A stretch of DNA of 41,348 nucleotides, from assembly GCA_045599585.1 (NCBI GenBank), contig JAZRWH010000058.1:1-41348 (forward strand). The letters are read 5' to 3'. The stretch comes from RGIG464 sp045599585 (GTDB taxonomy: Bacteria; Myxococcota_A; Bradymonadia; UBA4248). The notes beneath the pieces were generated by a model, which was not told where the DNA came from, searched no databases, and saw only the letters and a list, made by a program, of their open reading frames with translations. Within the stretch, counting starts at the first letter, position 1; each line of letters begins with the position of its first letter. The position numbers were made by a program, and so were the translations under genes. Below, piece by piece: positions 25,126 through 32,922 of this stretch.

Positions 25126-25461
25126 ATGCGTTATTTCCTACCGATCTTAATCGTTCTTTGTGCCATCTTGTCTGGCTGCAATTCTGGACCACAAAAACTC
25201 CACGATACCTGCAGTGACCTCGAAAAAGCTGCTCAGCTCACCGACAACTGTGAACAAATGGCCTCCAAACTTCCCACACCGCTCAAGGCGCTTGCTACCC
25301 AAATCGACGACCTCGCTAATGTCACCGATCCTGCGCAGCAAAAAGCTTACCTCGAAGAAATGTCGACCTGCACCCAGGCACTCCTCAAAATCCGTACAGA
25401 ATCCTGCAAAAATCACGATGGTGTTACGGCTGCACTCAATCTTTTACCGACTGATAAATAA
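25126..25461 (+). CDS. Small lipoprotein of unknown function
   Basis: A 111-residue protein with signal MRYFLPILIVLCAILSGC (lipobox LSGC, Cys18). The mature part is alpha-helical with four to five further cysteines (C32, C43, C87, C97 region), which suggests a disulfide-linked helical hairpin. The wording KLHDTCSDLEKAAQL and MSTCTQALLKIRTESC repeats a helix with Cys at the start. No family recognised. It has its own terminator and lies divergent from RNase PH. Confidence 0.75.
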   Translation: MRYFLPILIVLCAILSGCNSGPQKLHDTCSDLEKAAQLTDNCEQMASKLPTPLKALATQIDDLANVTDPAQQKAYLEEMSTCTQALLKIRTESCKNHDGVTAALNLLPTDK

Positions 25462-25473
25462 ATGTGACAAACG

Positions 25474-25506
25474 ACGCTGATCAAAGGTATTTTGTCAGCG
25501 TTTTTT
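25474..25506 (+). terminator. Intrinsic terminator of the small lipoprotein gene
   Basis: ACGCTGA pairs with TCAGCGT and is followed by a T-run (25500-25506), 12 bases past the stop codon. Confidence 0.85.
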
Positions 25507-25510
25507 GTTG

Positions 25511-25621
25511 GCGCCTGCTATCAGCCAAAGCCGATACGCAGGACGCACCGCCGCTATTGGCGATGCCAATACGCGGCGTTTACCGCCGCTATTGCCAGGC
25601 ATAGCCTGACAATACACGGCG
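25511..25621. repeat. Three two-part hairpins upstream of proB
   Basis: The first has arms GCGCCTGC/GCAGGACGC with a worn inner stem (25511-25546). The second has arms CGCCGC/GCGGCG and inner TATTGGC/GCCAATA, loop GAT (25549-25578). The third has similar outer arms but inner stem TATTGCCAGGC/GCCTGACAATA (25584-25621). Here the outer arm is kept while the inner stem changes. Confidence 0.9.
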
Positions 25622-25661
25622 TTTTTTGTGTTCAATCTGCGTCTCAAGGCATTTTAGGAAT

Positions 25662-26798
25662 ATGGAAATTTGTAAACGACAGGATCTGCATAAGGCAAAA
25701 CGCCTCGTGCTTAAAATCGGCAGTGCCGTACTCACGCGCACAGAAGACAAAGCCCTTGATCGAGGTGTATTTTGCCGCATTATCGAAATGGTCGCTGACC
25801 TCCGCAAAGAGGGCCGTGAAGTCGTGATCGTAACGAGCGGTGCCGTTGCACTCGGCCGAAGCGTCATTGGCTGTCCACGCCCAGATCGACAAAAAAATCT
25901 GCCGACACTACAGGCCCTTGCTGCCATAGGACAATCCCTCCTTATGGACTACTACGACGCTGAGTTGCGCCACTACGGTCTGCGTACTGCACAGATTCTT
26001 CTTACGCGCGCTGATCTCGAAGATAGAACACGGTTTTCCAACGCTCGACGTGCGATTGAAGCCCTCCTCGAAATGGGCGTCATTCCCATTATCAATGAAA
26101 ACGACGCCGTGACCAACGAACAGATCCGCTTCGGAGACAACGACACGCTTTCGGCACGTATGGCCGTCATGGTTAAAGCTGATCTGCTCGTCATTTTGAG
26201 CGATATCGACGCTGTCTACACTGGCAATCCTAAACTCGATCCCAACGCAAAACGCATCGATAGCATCGACGCATTCGATCCTGCACTCGACACTTACGCT
26301 TCCGATTCAGGGTCAGATGTCGGTACCGGAGGCATGATCACCAAAGTTTCGGCAGCTCGCATGGCCGCTAAAATGGGCATCGCAACGCTGATCCTTCGCG
26401 GTAAAACGCCACGCCTCGTTCCCAAAGCGCTTTCGGGCGGCGATATCGGAACCCTGCTTTACGGATGCGAACAAAACCAGACATTACACAAAACGTGGCT
26501 TCAGTCGCTCCAAACGCGCGGACGTATCTGTTGCGATGCGGGTGCCGTCAACGCCATCGTTTCGGATGGACGAAGTCTACTCCCCAAAGGTATTATTCGC
26601 GTTGAAGGTCACTTTAACGAAGGTGAAGCCGTCGAGATCGCCGATTCTACGGGTTTTGTCGTCGCCAAAGGCATGTCCGCCTACTCCGACTCCGATATTC
26701 GCAAAATCGCCGGACACCATTCTAAAGAAATTGTCGATATTCTCGGCTACCACATTCTCGATGTCGTCGTTCACCGCGACGACCTCGTTTTGATGTAA
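25662..26798 (+). CDS. proB: Glutamate 5-kinase
   Basis: A 378-residue enzyme that phosphorylates glutamate as the first step of proline synthesis. The amino-acid-kinase domain has KIGSAVLTR near the start, VTSGAVALG for the phosphate site, INENDAVTNEQIRFGDNDTLSA for the substrate, LSDIDAVYTGNP and GTGGMITKVSAA for nucleotide binding. The C-terminal part (about 285-365) is a PUA domain, as in most bacterial ProB. The ATG at 25662 follows AGGA closely; an upstream frame extension to 25626 starts in repeat sequence and is not used. No proA or proC is adjacent. Eight bases separate it from the protease gene. Confidence 0.96.
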   Translation: MEICKRQDLHKAKRLVLKIGSAVLTRTEDKALDRGVFCRIIEMVADLRKEGREVVIVTSGAVALGRSVIGCPRPDRQKNLPTLQALAAIGQSLLMDYYDAELRHYGLRTAQILLTRADLEDRTRFSNARRAIEALLEMGVIPIINENDAVTNEQIRFGDNDTLSARMAVMVKADLLVILSDIDAVYTGNPKLDPNAKRIDSIDAFDPALDTYASDSGSDVGTGGMITKVSAARMAAKMGIATLILRGKTPRLVPKALSGGDIGTLLYGCEQNQTLHKTWLQSLQTRGRICCDAGAVNAIVSDGRSLLPKGIIRVEGHFNEGEAVEIADSTGFVVAKGMSAYSDSDIRKIAGHHSKEIVDILGYHILDVVVHRDDLVLM

Positions 26799-26806
26799 GT
26801 CTTCAA

Positions 26807-27799
26807 ATGCACAAACATCGCCTGTCTGCAATCTTTGCTTCGTCTATGCTCTTGCTTGCCTGCACGGACGATGTTCCCAAAAACGATGTTCAACCTGACG
26901 AGTTCGTCTCGCAACACCACAGCATTCGTAACGGATCGCCAGCCTTCGACGATCCCTACGGTGCCGTCGTTGCCCTCGCGGCAACGGTCAACGGACGTAT
27001 CGTGCAGTATTGTACAGGAACACTCATCGAAGCCGACACCGTTCTCACTGCCGCACACTGCGTCGACAGCACACCACAATTTCCCTTCGAAGATTATCTA
27101 TCGATGGGCATCATTCATATTCTGACCGGAAACGACATCCTTGCTCAAAAACCCGACGAAACGCTCGACATTGCAGATTATCGTCTTTATCCGGGGTTTA
27201 CTTGGTCACAATCGGGACGCGATATCGCAGTAATCAAGCTAACTCAGCCATCAAGCAAGACACCAATTCCCGTTGTACCGCGAGATTTTGAGCCACAGGC
27301 TGGTCAGACTCTTACGTTTGTCGGTTATGGTGATACCGAAAACAATACCGCAGGGAAACGTCTTAGGGTCGAAGGGAGCATCGCCGCGTATTGTCCGCTC
27401 ACGAGCAAAGGATCTTGCGACTTTTGGCTTCCCAACGGCACCATGGCAACGTTTCCACCTGGTACCTTGCTTCATGACGTCGAAAAAGGTGGGCCTTGTA
27501 CTGGCGACAGCGGTGGTCCAGCTTTCGTAGAAATAAATGGCATAAACTACCACGCTGGCATCGTTTCTTTCGGCGATGACAAATGTTCCAACTTTGTCAT
27601 CTCGACCAGCGTCAACGATCGACTCGATTGGATTGATACGGCTTTTGACGCTCACGACGCAGATGAAAATTGCTCTACCACCCTACGAAAACCACATGCT
27701 CCGCGTTGGAGCTTTATCGTCATACTTGCAGTAGTGGGTAGTTTATGGCTAAAACGCGCCCGCGAAAAAAGGCGGCGCGTATCGGCGAACAGCCGATAG
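26807..27799 (+). CDS. Trypsin-family (S1) serine protease lipoprotein with MYXO-CTERM-like tail
   Basis: A 330-residue exported protease. The lipobox LLAC gives Cys19. The S1 domain starts near IRNGSPAFDDPYGAVVAL; the catalytic triad is His84 (TAAHC), Asp139 (DIAVIKL) and Ser235 (GDSGGP). The residue at the trypsin-189 position, six before the catalytic Ser, is Gly (GGPCTGDSGG), so it should not prefer Arg/Lys. The end carries a Cys (ENCS, about residue 290), a membrane helix (WSFIVILAVVGSLWL) and a basic tail (KRAREKRRR), the Myxococcota MYXO-CTERM sorting layout. The combination with a lipobox is unusual. The stop codon lies inside a repeat hairpin. Translation is probably coupled to proB. 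Confidence 0.93.
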   Translation: MHKHRLSAIFASSMLLLACTDDVPKNDVQPDEFVSQHHSIRNGSPAFDDPYGAVVALAATVNGRIVQYCTGTLIEADTVLTAAHCVDSTPQFPFEDYLSMGIIHILTGNDILAQKPDETLDIADYRLYPGFTWSQSGRDIAVIKLTQPSSKTPIPVVPRDFEPQAGQTLTFVGYGDTENNTAGKRLRVEGSIAAYCPLTSKGSCDFWLPNGTMATFPPGTLLHDVEKGGPCTGDSGGPAFVEINGINYHAGIVSFGDDKCSNFVISTSVNDRLDWIDTAFDAHDADENCSTTLRKPHAPRWSFIVILAVVGSLWLKRAREKRRRVSANSR

Positions 27800-27833
27800 C
27801 AGACGCCAGCTGACGCGTATTTGCCTGCAAATA
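27780..27833. repeat. Two two-part hairpins at the end of the protease gene
   Basis: TATCGGC/GCCGATA with loop GAACA (27780-27798) contains the protease stop codon TAG. TATTTGC/GCAAATA with a 2-base loop (27818-27833) follows, with arms around GCTGACGCG/GCGGCAGC. The repeat therefore supplies the last codons and the stop. Confidence 0.85.
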
Positions 27834-27907
27834 GCGGCAGCACAATCGATCAAATCTTTTACTCTATCTATCATTTATAGAATCCGCTTCGCTGTTTGGG
27901 AGGCGTT

Positions 27908-29185
27908 ATGACACTTCGTGCAGCTCTTGTTTTCGATCAGCGCATCGTCGAAGAAAAATATTTATCCAACAAAAACGTGACCGTGGGGCCGACTGGCACC
28001 TTTAAATATCAGGCGTACAAAGAGAATTATGCCCTACTGACCAACGGCACGTTGATGATAAAACGTGGGATGATTGCGAGCTACAAACACAACGACGTGC
28101 TGCAGATCGCAAAAAAACTCGACGAAGACCTCTCGTTTCAGTTTGAAAACGACGATTGGATCATCCTCAATTTTGGTCACAAAATCGACCTCGTTCTGTG
28201 CAACGACAACTCAGTCGTCGGAGGCCTAAGCTCACCTGCCGTCGATTTCGCAGATCGTTTGGCAGAACCGCTTTCGGTTGCCTTGCTCGTCAGTTTGGCT
28301 TTGCACTGTCTCGTGATCTTTGCTTCATTCTGGTTTGCACGCTCCGAAGAAGATACGGCATCGGTCACACACCTCGAACATCGATGGGTCGAAATGCTCG
28401 CTGACATTGCGGAACACCAAGAAAAAGAGGAAAAGATCGAACCGCTTCCCATTGCTGAAGACGTCGACGATGTCATTGCCGATGTCTCGCAAAACGATCA
28501 AATGCGCCCCAAGATTGACGATTCGCCCTCCATCGCCAACATAGACAAAGTCGACAAACCCGTTGGCCTACAGGCTGCCTTAGGCGGCTCCAAGATCAAT
28601 AATATGGAAGGGCTTTTCGGGTCAGCAGCCGGACTCGGTGACGGCTGGGATGATATGCCCGAATCAGCGGATGGCACAGCCTTCGGTGTTGGTGCTGGCT
28701 TTGGTACCGGACTTTCGGGCGTTGGATTCGGCGGCGGCGGCGGTGGCGGCGGCGGCGGTTCCGGTGGTGGCATTGGCGGACTCGGTGGCGGGGGTGGCGG
28801 CGGGGGTGCCGGAAAAGGTGGGCAAGCGAGCGGACCCAAAAAATCGGCCGTCAGACCCAAACCAAAACTCGATCTCGAAGCCGCTAAAGAAGGGGCCTTC
28901 TGTAAAGAAAGTAACATCCGTGAAGTCGTTCAAAAACGCTCCGCAATGCTCAAAAGCTGCTACGAACAACAGCTACTCGCGGATCCTTCACTCTCGGGTA
29001 AAATCATCGTCTTTTGGAAGATCGGCCTCGACGGTAAAGTTACGGAAGCTTCGATCAAATCTTCAACGATGAAAAACGACCGCGTCGAAGCCTGCCTCAC
29101 AAAATCCGTTCGAAGACTCACATTCGATAAGCCAGACGGCGGTATATGCGTCGTCGAATTTCCTTTCATCTTTACGTCTAATTGA
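27908..29185 (+). CDS. TM / Gly-rich linker / AgmX-PglI C-terminal domain protein (second copy)
   Basis: A 425-residue inner-membrane protein. Residues 1-110 are a beta-rich domain resembling the second domain of the protein at 6124-8142 (LLTNGTLMI..., SFQFENDDWIILNFG); there is no clear FHA motif. A membrane helix follows (about 118-144), then an acidic spacer, a Gly-rich segment (274-306, largely Gly with Phe/Leu/Ser) and the AgmX/PglI domain (about 330-425) with CYEQQLLADPSLSGKI and the closing VVEFPFIF. The conserved Cys pairs (SCYE and EACL) are present in both copies. TonB-C-like domains of this kind pull on envelope partners. The ATG at 27908 follows GGAGG; a TTG at 27896 is upstream. 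A terminator follows. Confidence 0.85.
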   Translation: MTLRAALVFDQRIVEEKYLSNKNVTVGPTGTFKYQAYKENYALLTNGTLMIKRGMIASYKHNDVLQIAKKLDEDLSFQFENDDWIILNFGHKIDLVLCNDNSVVGGLSSPAVDFADRLAEPLSVALLVSLALHCLVIFASFWFARSEEDTASVTHLEHRWVEMLADIAEHQEKEEKIEPLPIAEDVDDVIADVSQNDQMRPKIDDSPSIANIDKVDKPVGLQAALGGSKINNMEGLFGSAAGLGDGWDDMPESADGTAFGVGAGFGTGLSGVGFGGGGGGGGGGSGGGIGGLGGGGGGGGAGKGGQASGPKKSAVRPKPKLDLEAAKEGAFCKESNIREVVQKRSAMLKSCYEQQLLADPSLSGKIIVFWKIGLDGKVTEASIKSSTMKNDRVEACLTKSVRRLTFDKPDGGICVVEFPFIFTSN

Positions 29186-29210
29186 TCCGCTCGATTTGAT
29201 ATAATCAGCT

Positions 29211-29243
29211 ATGCGCACGCCTCACGACGTGCGCATTTGTTTT
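29211..29243 (+). terminator. Intrinsic terminator after the second AgmX-domain gene
   Basis: A 9-bp stem (ATGCGCACG with CGTGCGCAT) and 8-base loop, followed by TTGTTTTATAT, 25 bases past the stop. Confidence 0.8.
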
Positions 29244-29328
29244 ATATAAAAACGAATGACTTTGAATGTACAAAGACTTTTGTTTTATCCCTTAAAACAA
29301 GCTTGTATCCTAGCTTCGCCTCAATATT

Positions 29329-30066
29329 ATGATTGAAGTTCAACATTTTTCTTATGCTTACGGAACGCAACGCGCCGTAAACGATATTTCTTTTTCAATC
29401 CCCAAAGGAGAGATTGTTGCGCTTGTCGGCCCCAACGGTGCCGGCAAGTCTACGACGATGAAGGTGCTCACGACTCAGCTCAAACCTGCATGCGGTAAAA
29501 TTCTCGTATCTGGGCACGATATTGTCGAAGAACCGCTTCAAGTTCGAGAAAGGCTCGGTTATCTGCCCGAAAACAATCCGCTTTACGGTGATATGCTCGT
29601 CTTTGACGCACTCGTTTCGATGGCTAAGCAGCATCACATCCCGCAAAAAAAGATCCCCGATGCCCTAGCACGCGTCGTCAAAGCATGCGATCTCAAAGCC
29701 GTCATGCACAAACAAATCGACGATCTCTCTAAAGGTTATCGTCAACGCGTCGGCATTGCCCAAGCCATCATTCATGATCCCGAAACACTCATCTTGGATG
29801 AGGCAACGACCGGCCTTGATCCCAACCAAATCCGCGACATACGCGACCTGATCCTCGAAATCGGAAAAGACCGAACCGTCCTCATTTCCACGCATATTCT
29901 TCAGGAAGTCAATGCCATTGCCAAACGCATCATTCTGCTCAATCACGGCAAAATAGCGTGTGATGGCAAGATTGCAGAACTCTGCAGCGGCGTTGCTCAA
30001 AAACTCGGCAAACCGTCAGCTGATCTCGAAATGCTTTTTGAATATTACACAGGTGATCATGAATAG
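29329..30066 (+). CDS. ABC transporter ATP-binding protein (GldA-like)
   Basis: A 245-residue ATPase. Motifs in order: Walker A GPNGAGKST at about 35-43, Q-loop TTQLKP region, signature LSKGYRQRVG near 135, Walker B LILDEATTGLDP near 152-163, and the switch His in STHILQEV. It powers an ABC-2 type exporter. Homologs in Bacteroidota are called GldA, one of three gliding-linked subunits, but the same trio is common in non-gliding bacteria. Its last bases overlap the start of the permease gene (ATGAATAG), so translation is coupled. No strong ribosome site before the ATG. Confidence 0.95.
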   Translation: MIEVQHFSYAYGTQRAVNDISFSIPKGEIVALVGPNGAGKSTTMKVLTTQLKPACGKILVSGHDIVEEPLQVRERLGYLPENNPLYGDMLVFDALVSMAKQHHIPQKKIPDALARVVKACDLKAVMHKQIDDLSKGYRQRVGIAQAIIHDPETLILDEATTGLDPNQIRDIRDLILEIGKDRTVLISTHILQEVNAIAKRIILLNHGKIACDGKIAELCSGVAQKLGKPSADLEMLFEYYTGDHE

Positions 30067-30784
30067 TTTTACGCCGCTTCTTAGGCGCGAACTCTCTCGA
30101 ATGCTCAATTCGAGCGTCGTCGCCATTATTGTCGTTCTCTTTTTATTTATGATGGGCGGCATGTTTTTCCGCGATTATTTCGATACGGTACAGCATTTGT
30201 CTCTTCGCGGCTTTTTTTCACAGGCCCCCATTCTGCTCGCCTTTTTTTGTCCCGCACTCACGATGGGACGCATCGCCGGTGAACGCGCCGATCATACGCT
30301 CGATCTACTCACGACGTTTCCCCTGCACGGCTGGCAGATCGTTGCCGCCAAATTTACAGCTTGCCTTATTATTTTGGCGCTCGTCCTTGCATTTACCCTT
30401 TCTTACCCGCTTTCGCTCTCGACGCTTGGCGACCTCGATTGGGGCCCCGTCTGGGGCGGTTACATCTCGCTCTTTTTGTTGGGAGGCGGCTATCTGGCCA
30501 TCGGCCTGTTCACCAGCGCTTGGGCTAAAGATCAAATGATATCCGTTCTCTCCGCCTTCTTTTTGTGCGTTGCGCTCACTTACATCGATACGCTCGCCAA
30601 CAGTACGAACGGCGCCATGGCTGTACTCCTCCAAAACCTTTCGGCGAGCTACCATTTTTCTAACATCGCACGCGGTGTCCTTGATTTCCGCGATATTCTT
30701 TATGCGCTTTCGCTCCAAATCCTAGCGTTGAGCGGGGCTGTCTTTACACTCGAAGCTCGACGTTACCCCGATGCGGTGGAATAA
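30059..30784 (+). CDS. ABC-2 family permease (GldF-like)
   Basis: A 241-residue integral membrane protein with six predicted helices (about 20-40, 58-78, 100-122, 138-160, 168-192 and 215-235). The segment GRIAGERADHTLDLLTTFPL is the conserved coupling region of ABC-2 exporters of the Gld/YtrC type. Starts in an 8-base overlap with the ATPase gene and ends 6 bases before the next gene. The three together form a transporter whose substrate is unknown. Confidence 0.92.
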   Translation: MNSFTPLLRRELSRMLNSSVVAIIVVLFLFMMGGMFFRDYFDTVQHLSLRGFFSQAPILLAFFCPALTMGRIAGERADHTLDLLTTFPLHGWQIVAAKFTACLIILALVLAFTLSYPLSLSTLGDLDWGPVWGGYISLFLLGGGYLAIGLFTSAWAKDQMISVLSAFFLCVALTYIDTLANSTNGAMAVLLQNLSASYHFSNIARGVLDFRDILYALSLQILALSGAVFTLEARRYPDAVE

Positions 30785-30790
30785 TTCATT

Positions 30791-32434
30791 ATGGCTGACA
30801 AACGATCTCACTATATTACCCGCGACCAATACATTCGCCGAGCGCTGCTATTCATCGTTCTCATCATCATTACGCTTTTTGCGCTCAATCTCGTTTTTTC
30901 GCTCATCACAACTGCTCGCTGGGATTTGACGGCCGAAAAGCAATACACGCTGAGCCCTGCAACCATCGAGATTCTGCACGAGCTCAAAGCACCTGTGCGC
31001 GTACGCGTCTTCATTTCCGAAAACCTCCCCGCGCCAGAGCACGATTTGCAAATTCGCGTACGTGATCTCCTTGGCGAATTTGAGGCCAACGCCCACGGTA
31101 TGCTCACAACCGAAATCATCAACCCTAAAACCGAAATGGATGAGAAGGTCGCGAGTGGCTTTGGACTGCACAAAGTTGCCGTATCACAAAAAGACAATGC
31201 ACAGAGAAGTATTCGTCTCGTCTTTAAAGGCTTTAGCATTGAGTATAACGGCGCTGCCGAAACTGTTCCCGAAATTCGCGGCACAGACAATCTCGAGTAC
31301 CTCTTTACCAAATCCATCGTCAACCTGACGCGCCCCCAAAACAAGACAGTCGGCCTACTTGCTGGATTTGGTGGCATTGCTGAATCGTCCATTCTGCAAG
31401 ACAGCATGCGCGAATTGTTCGGCGAAGTCTACGGCGCACGCATCGGTTTCAAAGTCGTCAAAGTTGACGAACAAACTTGCTTGCTCACCGAAAAGACAGA
31501 TGCGCTCGTCGTACTCAATATCGACAAAACGCTGACCGACTGCGCGCGTTATGCCATCGAACAGGCTACGCTTGGCGGAACCAGTTTAGCAATCCTTCAA
31601 AGCCCAACGCAGGGCGACTATTTGCAACCCGATCAACCGCGCATCCCCGTCGATCCTGGACTCAATCCACTTTTGCAGGCCGTTGGCGTACAACTCCCAT
31701 CTACCCTTTTGCTCGATCGCTCACACAACCTCGTCGGCACGCAGTTCACCGCCGAAAATCAAATCCCCGTTTCACTTCCGGCCCTCCCCATCCTACGCGA
31801 CTTCGACCGAACGCAATCGATCACTCAAAACTTAACGGCACTCGTCTTCCCATTTTCGGGAACCGTCGCTTTTGACCCTAAGCAACTTGATGCCGCACAC
31901 GCGCGTTATTCTAAACTTGCCCTGAGCGCTGCCGAATCAGTCACACGTCAGGCTGGCGGTGACATTGCTTGGGATGCACTCAATACCCCTCGCGATACCG
32001 AAATTCCCGGACCACACGTCGTGGCACTTGCGCTACAGGCGCCTCTCAAAAAATCAATCTCTGCCCCCGAAAATATTACGAACGCAAACGCTTTATTACA
32101 AAATGACGAAGCACGTTATTTGATCATCGCAAACGGCGAATTCCTGTTTGAAAATAAGATCATCGGTTACACGGATAATTTCGCAAAATACGGAATTCAC
32201 TTTTTTGTAAATTCTATTGAATGGCTCGTGCAAGATGAAGCGCTCATCGACATACGTAACCGCGCTGTACCCCCCGTTATGACGCCGCCTGATCCACAAA
32301 CACAAAAATCGATCATTCGGCTTAACGTCTTTTATATGCCGCTCGCCGTCATTTTGCTGATGTTCTCAATTGCCGCTTATCGTCGTTATCGAATCAAACG
32401 CATTCAAAAAGAATATTCTCAAAACGATCACTAG
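30791..32434 (+). CDS. GldG-like ABC transporter auxiliary protein
   Basis: A 547-residue membrane protein of the Gldg/ABC_transp_aux family. One helix lies at about 17-38 and another at about 517-535, followed by a basic tail (RRYRIKRIQK). Between them is an extracytoplasmic domain: TTARWDLTAEKQYTLSPATIEILHEL is the family signature just after the first helix, followed by VRVRVFISENLP and the KTVGLLAGFGG region near 190. The periplasmic part is thought to assist the permease; its ligand is unknown. Third gene of the operon; the stop is 12 bases before the target duplication of a MITE. Confidence 0.93.
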   Translation: MADKRSHYITRDQYIRRALLFIVLIIITLFALNLVFSLITTARWDLTAEKQYTLSPATIEILHELKAPVRVRVFISENLPAPEHDLQIRVRDLLGEFEANAHGMLTTEIINPKTEMDEKVASGFGLHKVAVSQKDNAQRSIRLVFKGFSIEYNGAAETVPEIRGTDNLEYLFTKSIVNLTRPQNKTVGLLAGFGGIAESSILQDSMRELFGEVYGARIGFKVVKVDEQTCLLTEKTDALVVLNIDKTLTDCARYAIEQATLGGTSLAILQSPTQGDYLQPDQPRIPVDPGLNPLLQAVGVQLPSTLLLDRSHNLVGTQFTAENQIPVSLPALPILRDFDRTQSITQNLTALVFPFSGTVAFDPKQLDAAHARYSKLALSAAESVTRQAGGDIAWDALNTPRDTEIPGPHVVALALQAPLKKSISAPENITNANALLQNDEARYLIIANGEFLFENKIIGYTDNFAKYGIHFFVNSIEWLVQDEALIDIRNRAVPPVMTPPDPQTQKSIIRLNVFYMPLAVILLMFSIAAYRRYRIKRIQKEYSQNDH

Positions 32435-32446
32435 TATCTTTTTTAC

Positions 32447-32779
32447 ATTTGGTTCCACTGCTGTCCCACGAAATTTTCCTAGAATACACTGATAACTCTA
32501 CTGTAGCTTTGTTTTATCGATATATAGTCGTTTCTAAGCATGAAAAAGACTTAAGATTACTGTTAAATCGCCTGCGTAGCGAAGCCGAAGGCAAGCAGCG
32601 TGCGCACCAGCCGAGCGGGCGCGCATGTTGAAGACGAAGCCAAGTTCGCGCCCGCGATACGACGCCCCTTTGGGCCGTCCGCAGGACAGAATGAGAATAA
32701 GAAAAGTATAAAATTCTGTAACGAGCGCATTTCGTTACAGTTAATGAGAATATGTTGTGGGAAAGCAGTGATTTGGTTC
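32447..32779. mobile_element. MITE copy A (32456-32770) with 9-bp target site duplication
   Basis: The 315-bp element begins CACTGCTGTCCCAC and ends GTGGGAAAGCAGTG, a 14-base terminal inverted repeat with one mismatch. Both sides are flanked by the identical 9-mer ATTTGGTTC (32447-32455 and 32771-32779), a target duplication made at insertion. The interior matches copy C (40838-41281) but lacks about 128 bases between two CCGC-type microhomologies. It carries no transposase, so it must be moved by one encoded elsewhere. Confidence 0.93.
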
Positions 32780-32857
32780 ATCCAACTTATTCGACTTCAG
32801 ACTGACCACAAAAAACTTTAATCTGCTCCAATTTCAATTTAAACTCCCCACGTTCTG

Positions 32858-32887
32858 GAGGCGCCCCGAGCGCCTCGTTTTTTTTTG
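32858..32887 (+). terminator. Intrinsic terminator in the leader of the TPR gene
   Basis: A 7-bp stem (GAGGCGC with GCGCCTC), a 5-base loop and a run of ten T's. It lies only about 36 bases upstream of the start at 32923 and downstream of the MITE. It either ends the ABC operon transcript or attenuates the TPR gene. Confidence 0.85.
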
Positions 32888-32922
32888 CTCCCCGGCCGCT
32901 GAGCCGCAAACAGGAAACATTC

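Noticed and set aside
2929..27799. Serpin and serine protease as an inhibitor-protease pair
   Set aside because: They are 22 kb apart, and the protease has Gly at the 189-equivalent, which does not fit an Arg P1. Co-occurrence alone is weak.
25662..27799. proB-protease operon as a functional unit
   Set aside because: Eight-base spacing suggests shared transcription, but no biochemical link is apparent and proA is absent, so no pathway claim is made.
28498..28917. Pro-rich frame on the minus strand
   Set aside because: It is the antisense of the Gly-rich linker of the second AgmX-domain gene.
29329..32434. Gliding motility function for the GldAFG-like operon
   Set aside because: This ABC trio is common in bacteria that do not glide, and no Gld/Spr motor or secretion genes are seen here.
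32563..32781. Open frame inside MITE copy A, with relatives at 15690-15958 and 40945-41154
   Set aside because: The shared protein text follows from DNA-level repeat identity. Copy A has a deletion across it and none has a convincing start.
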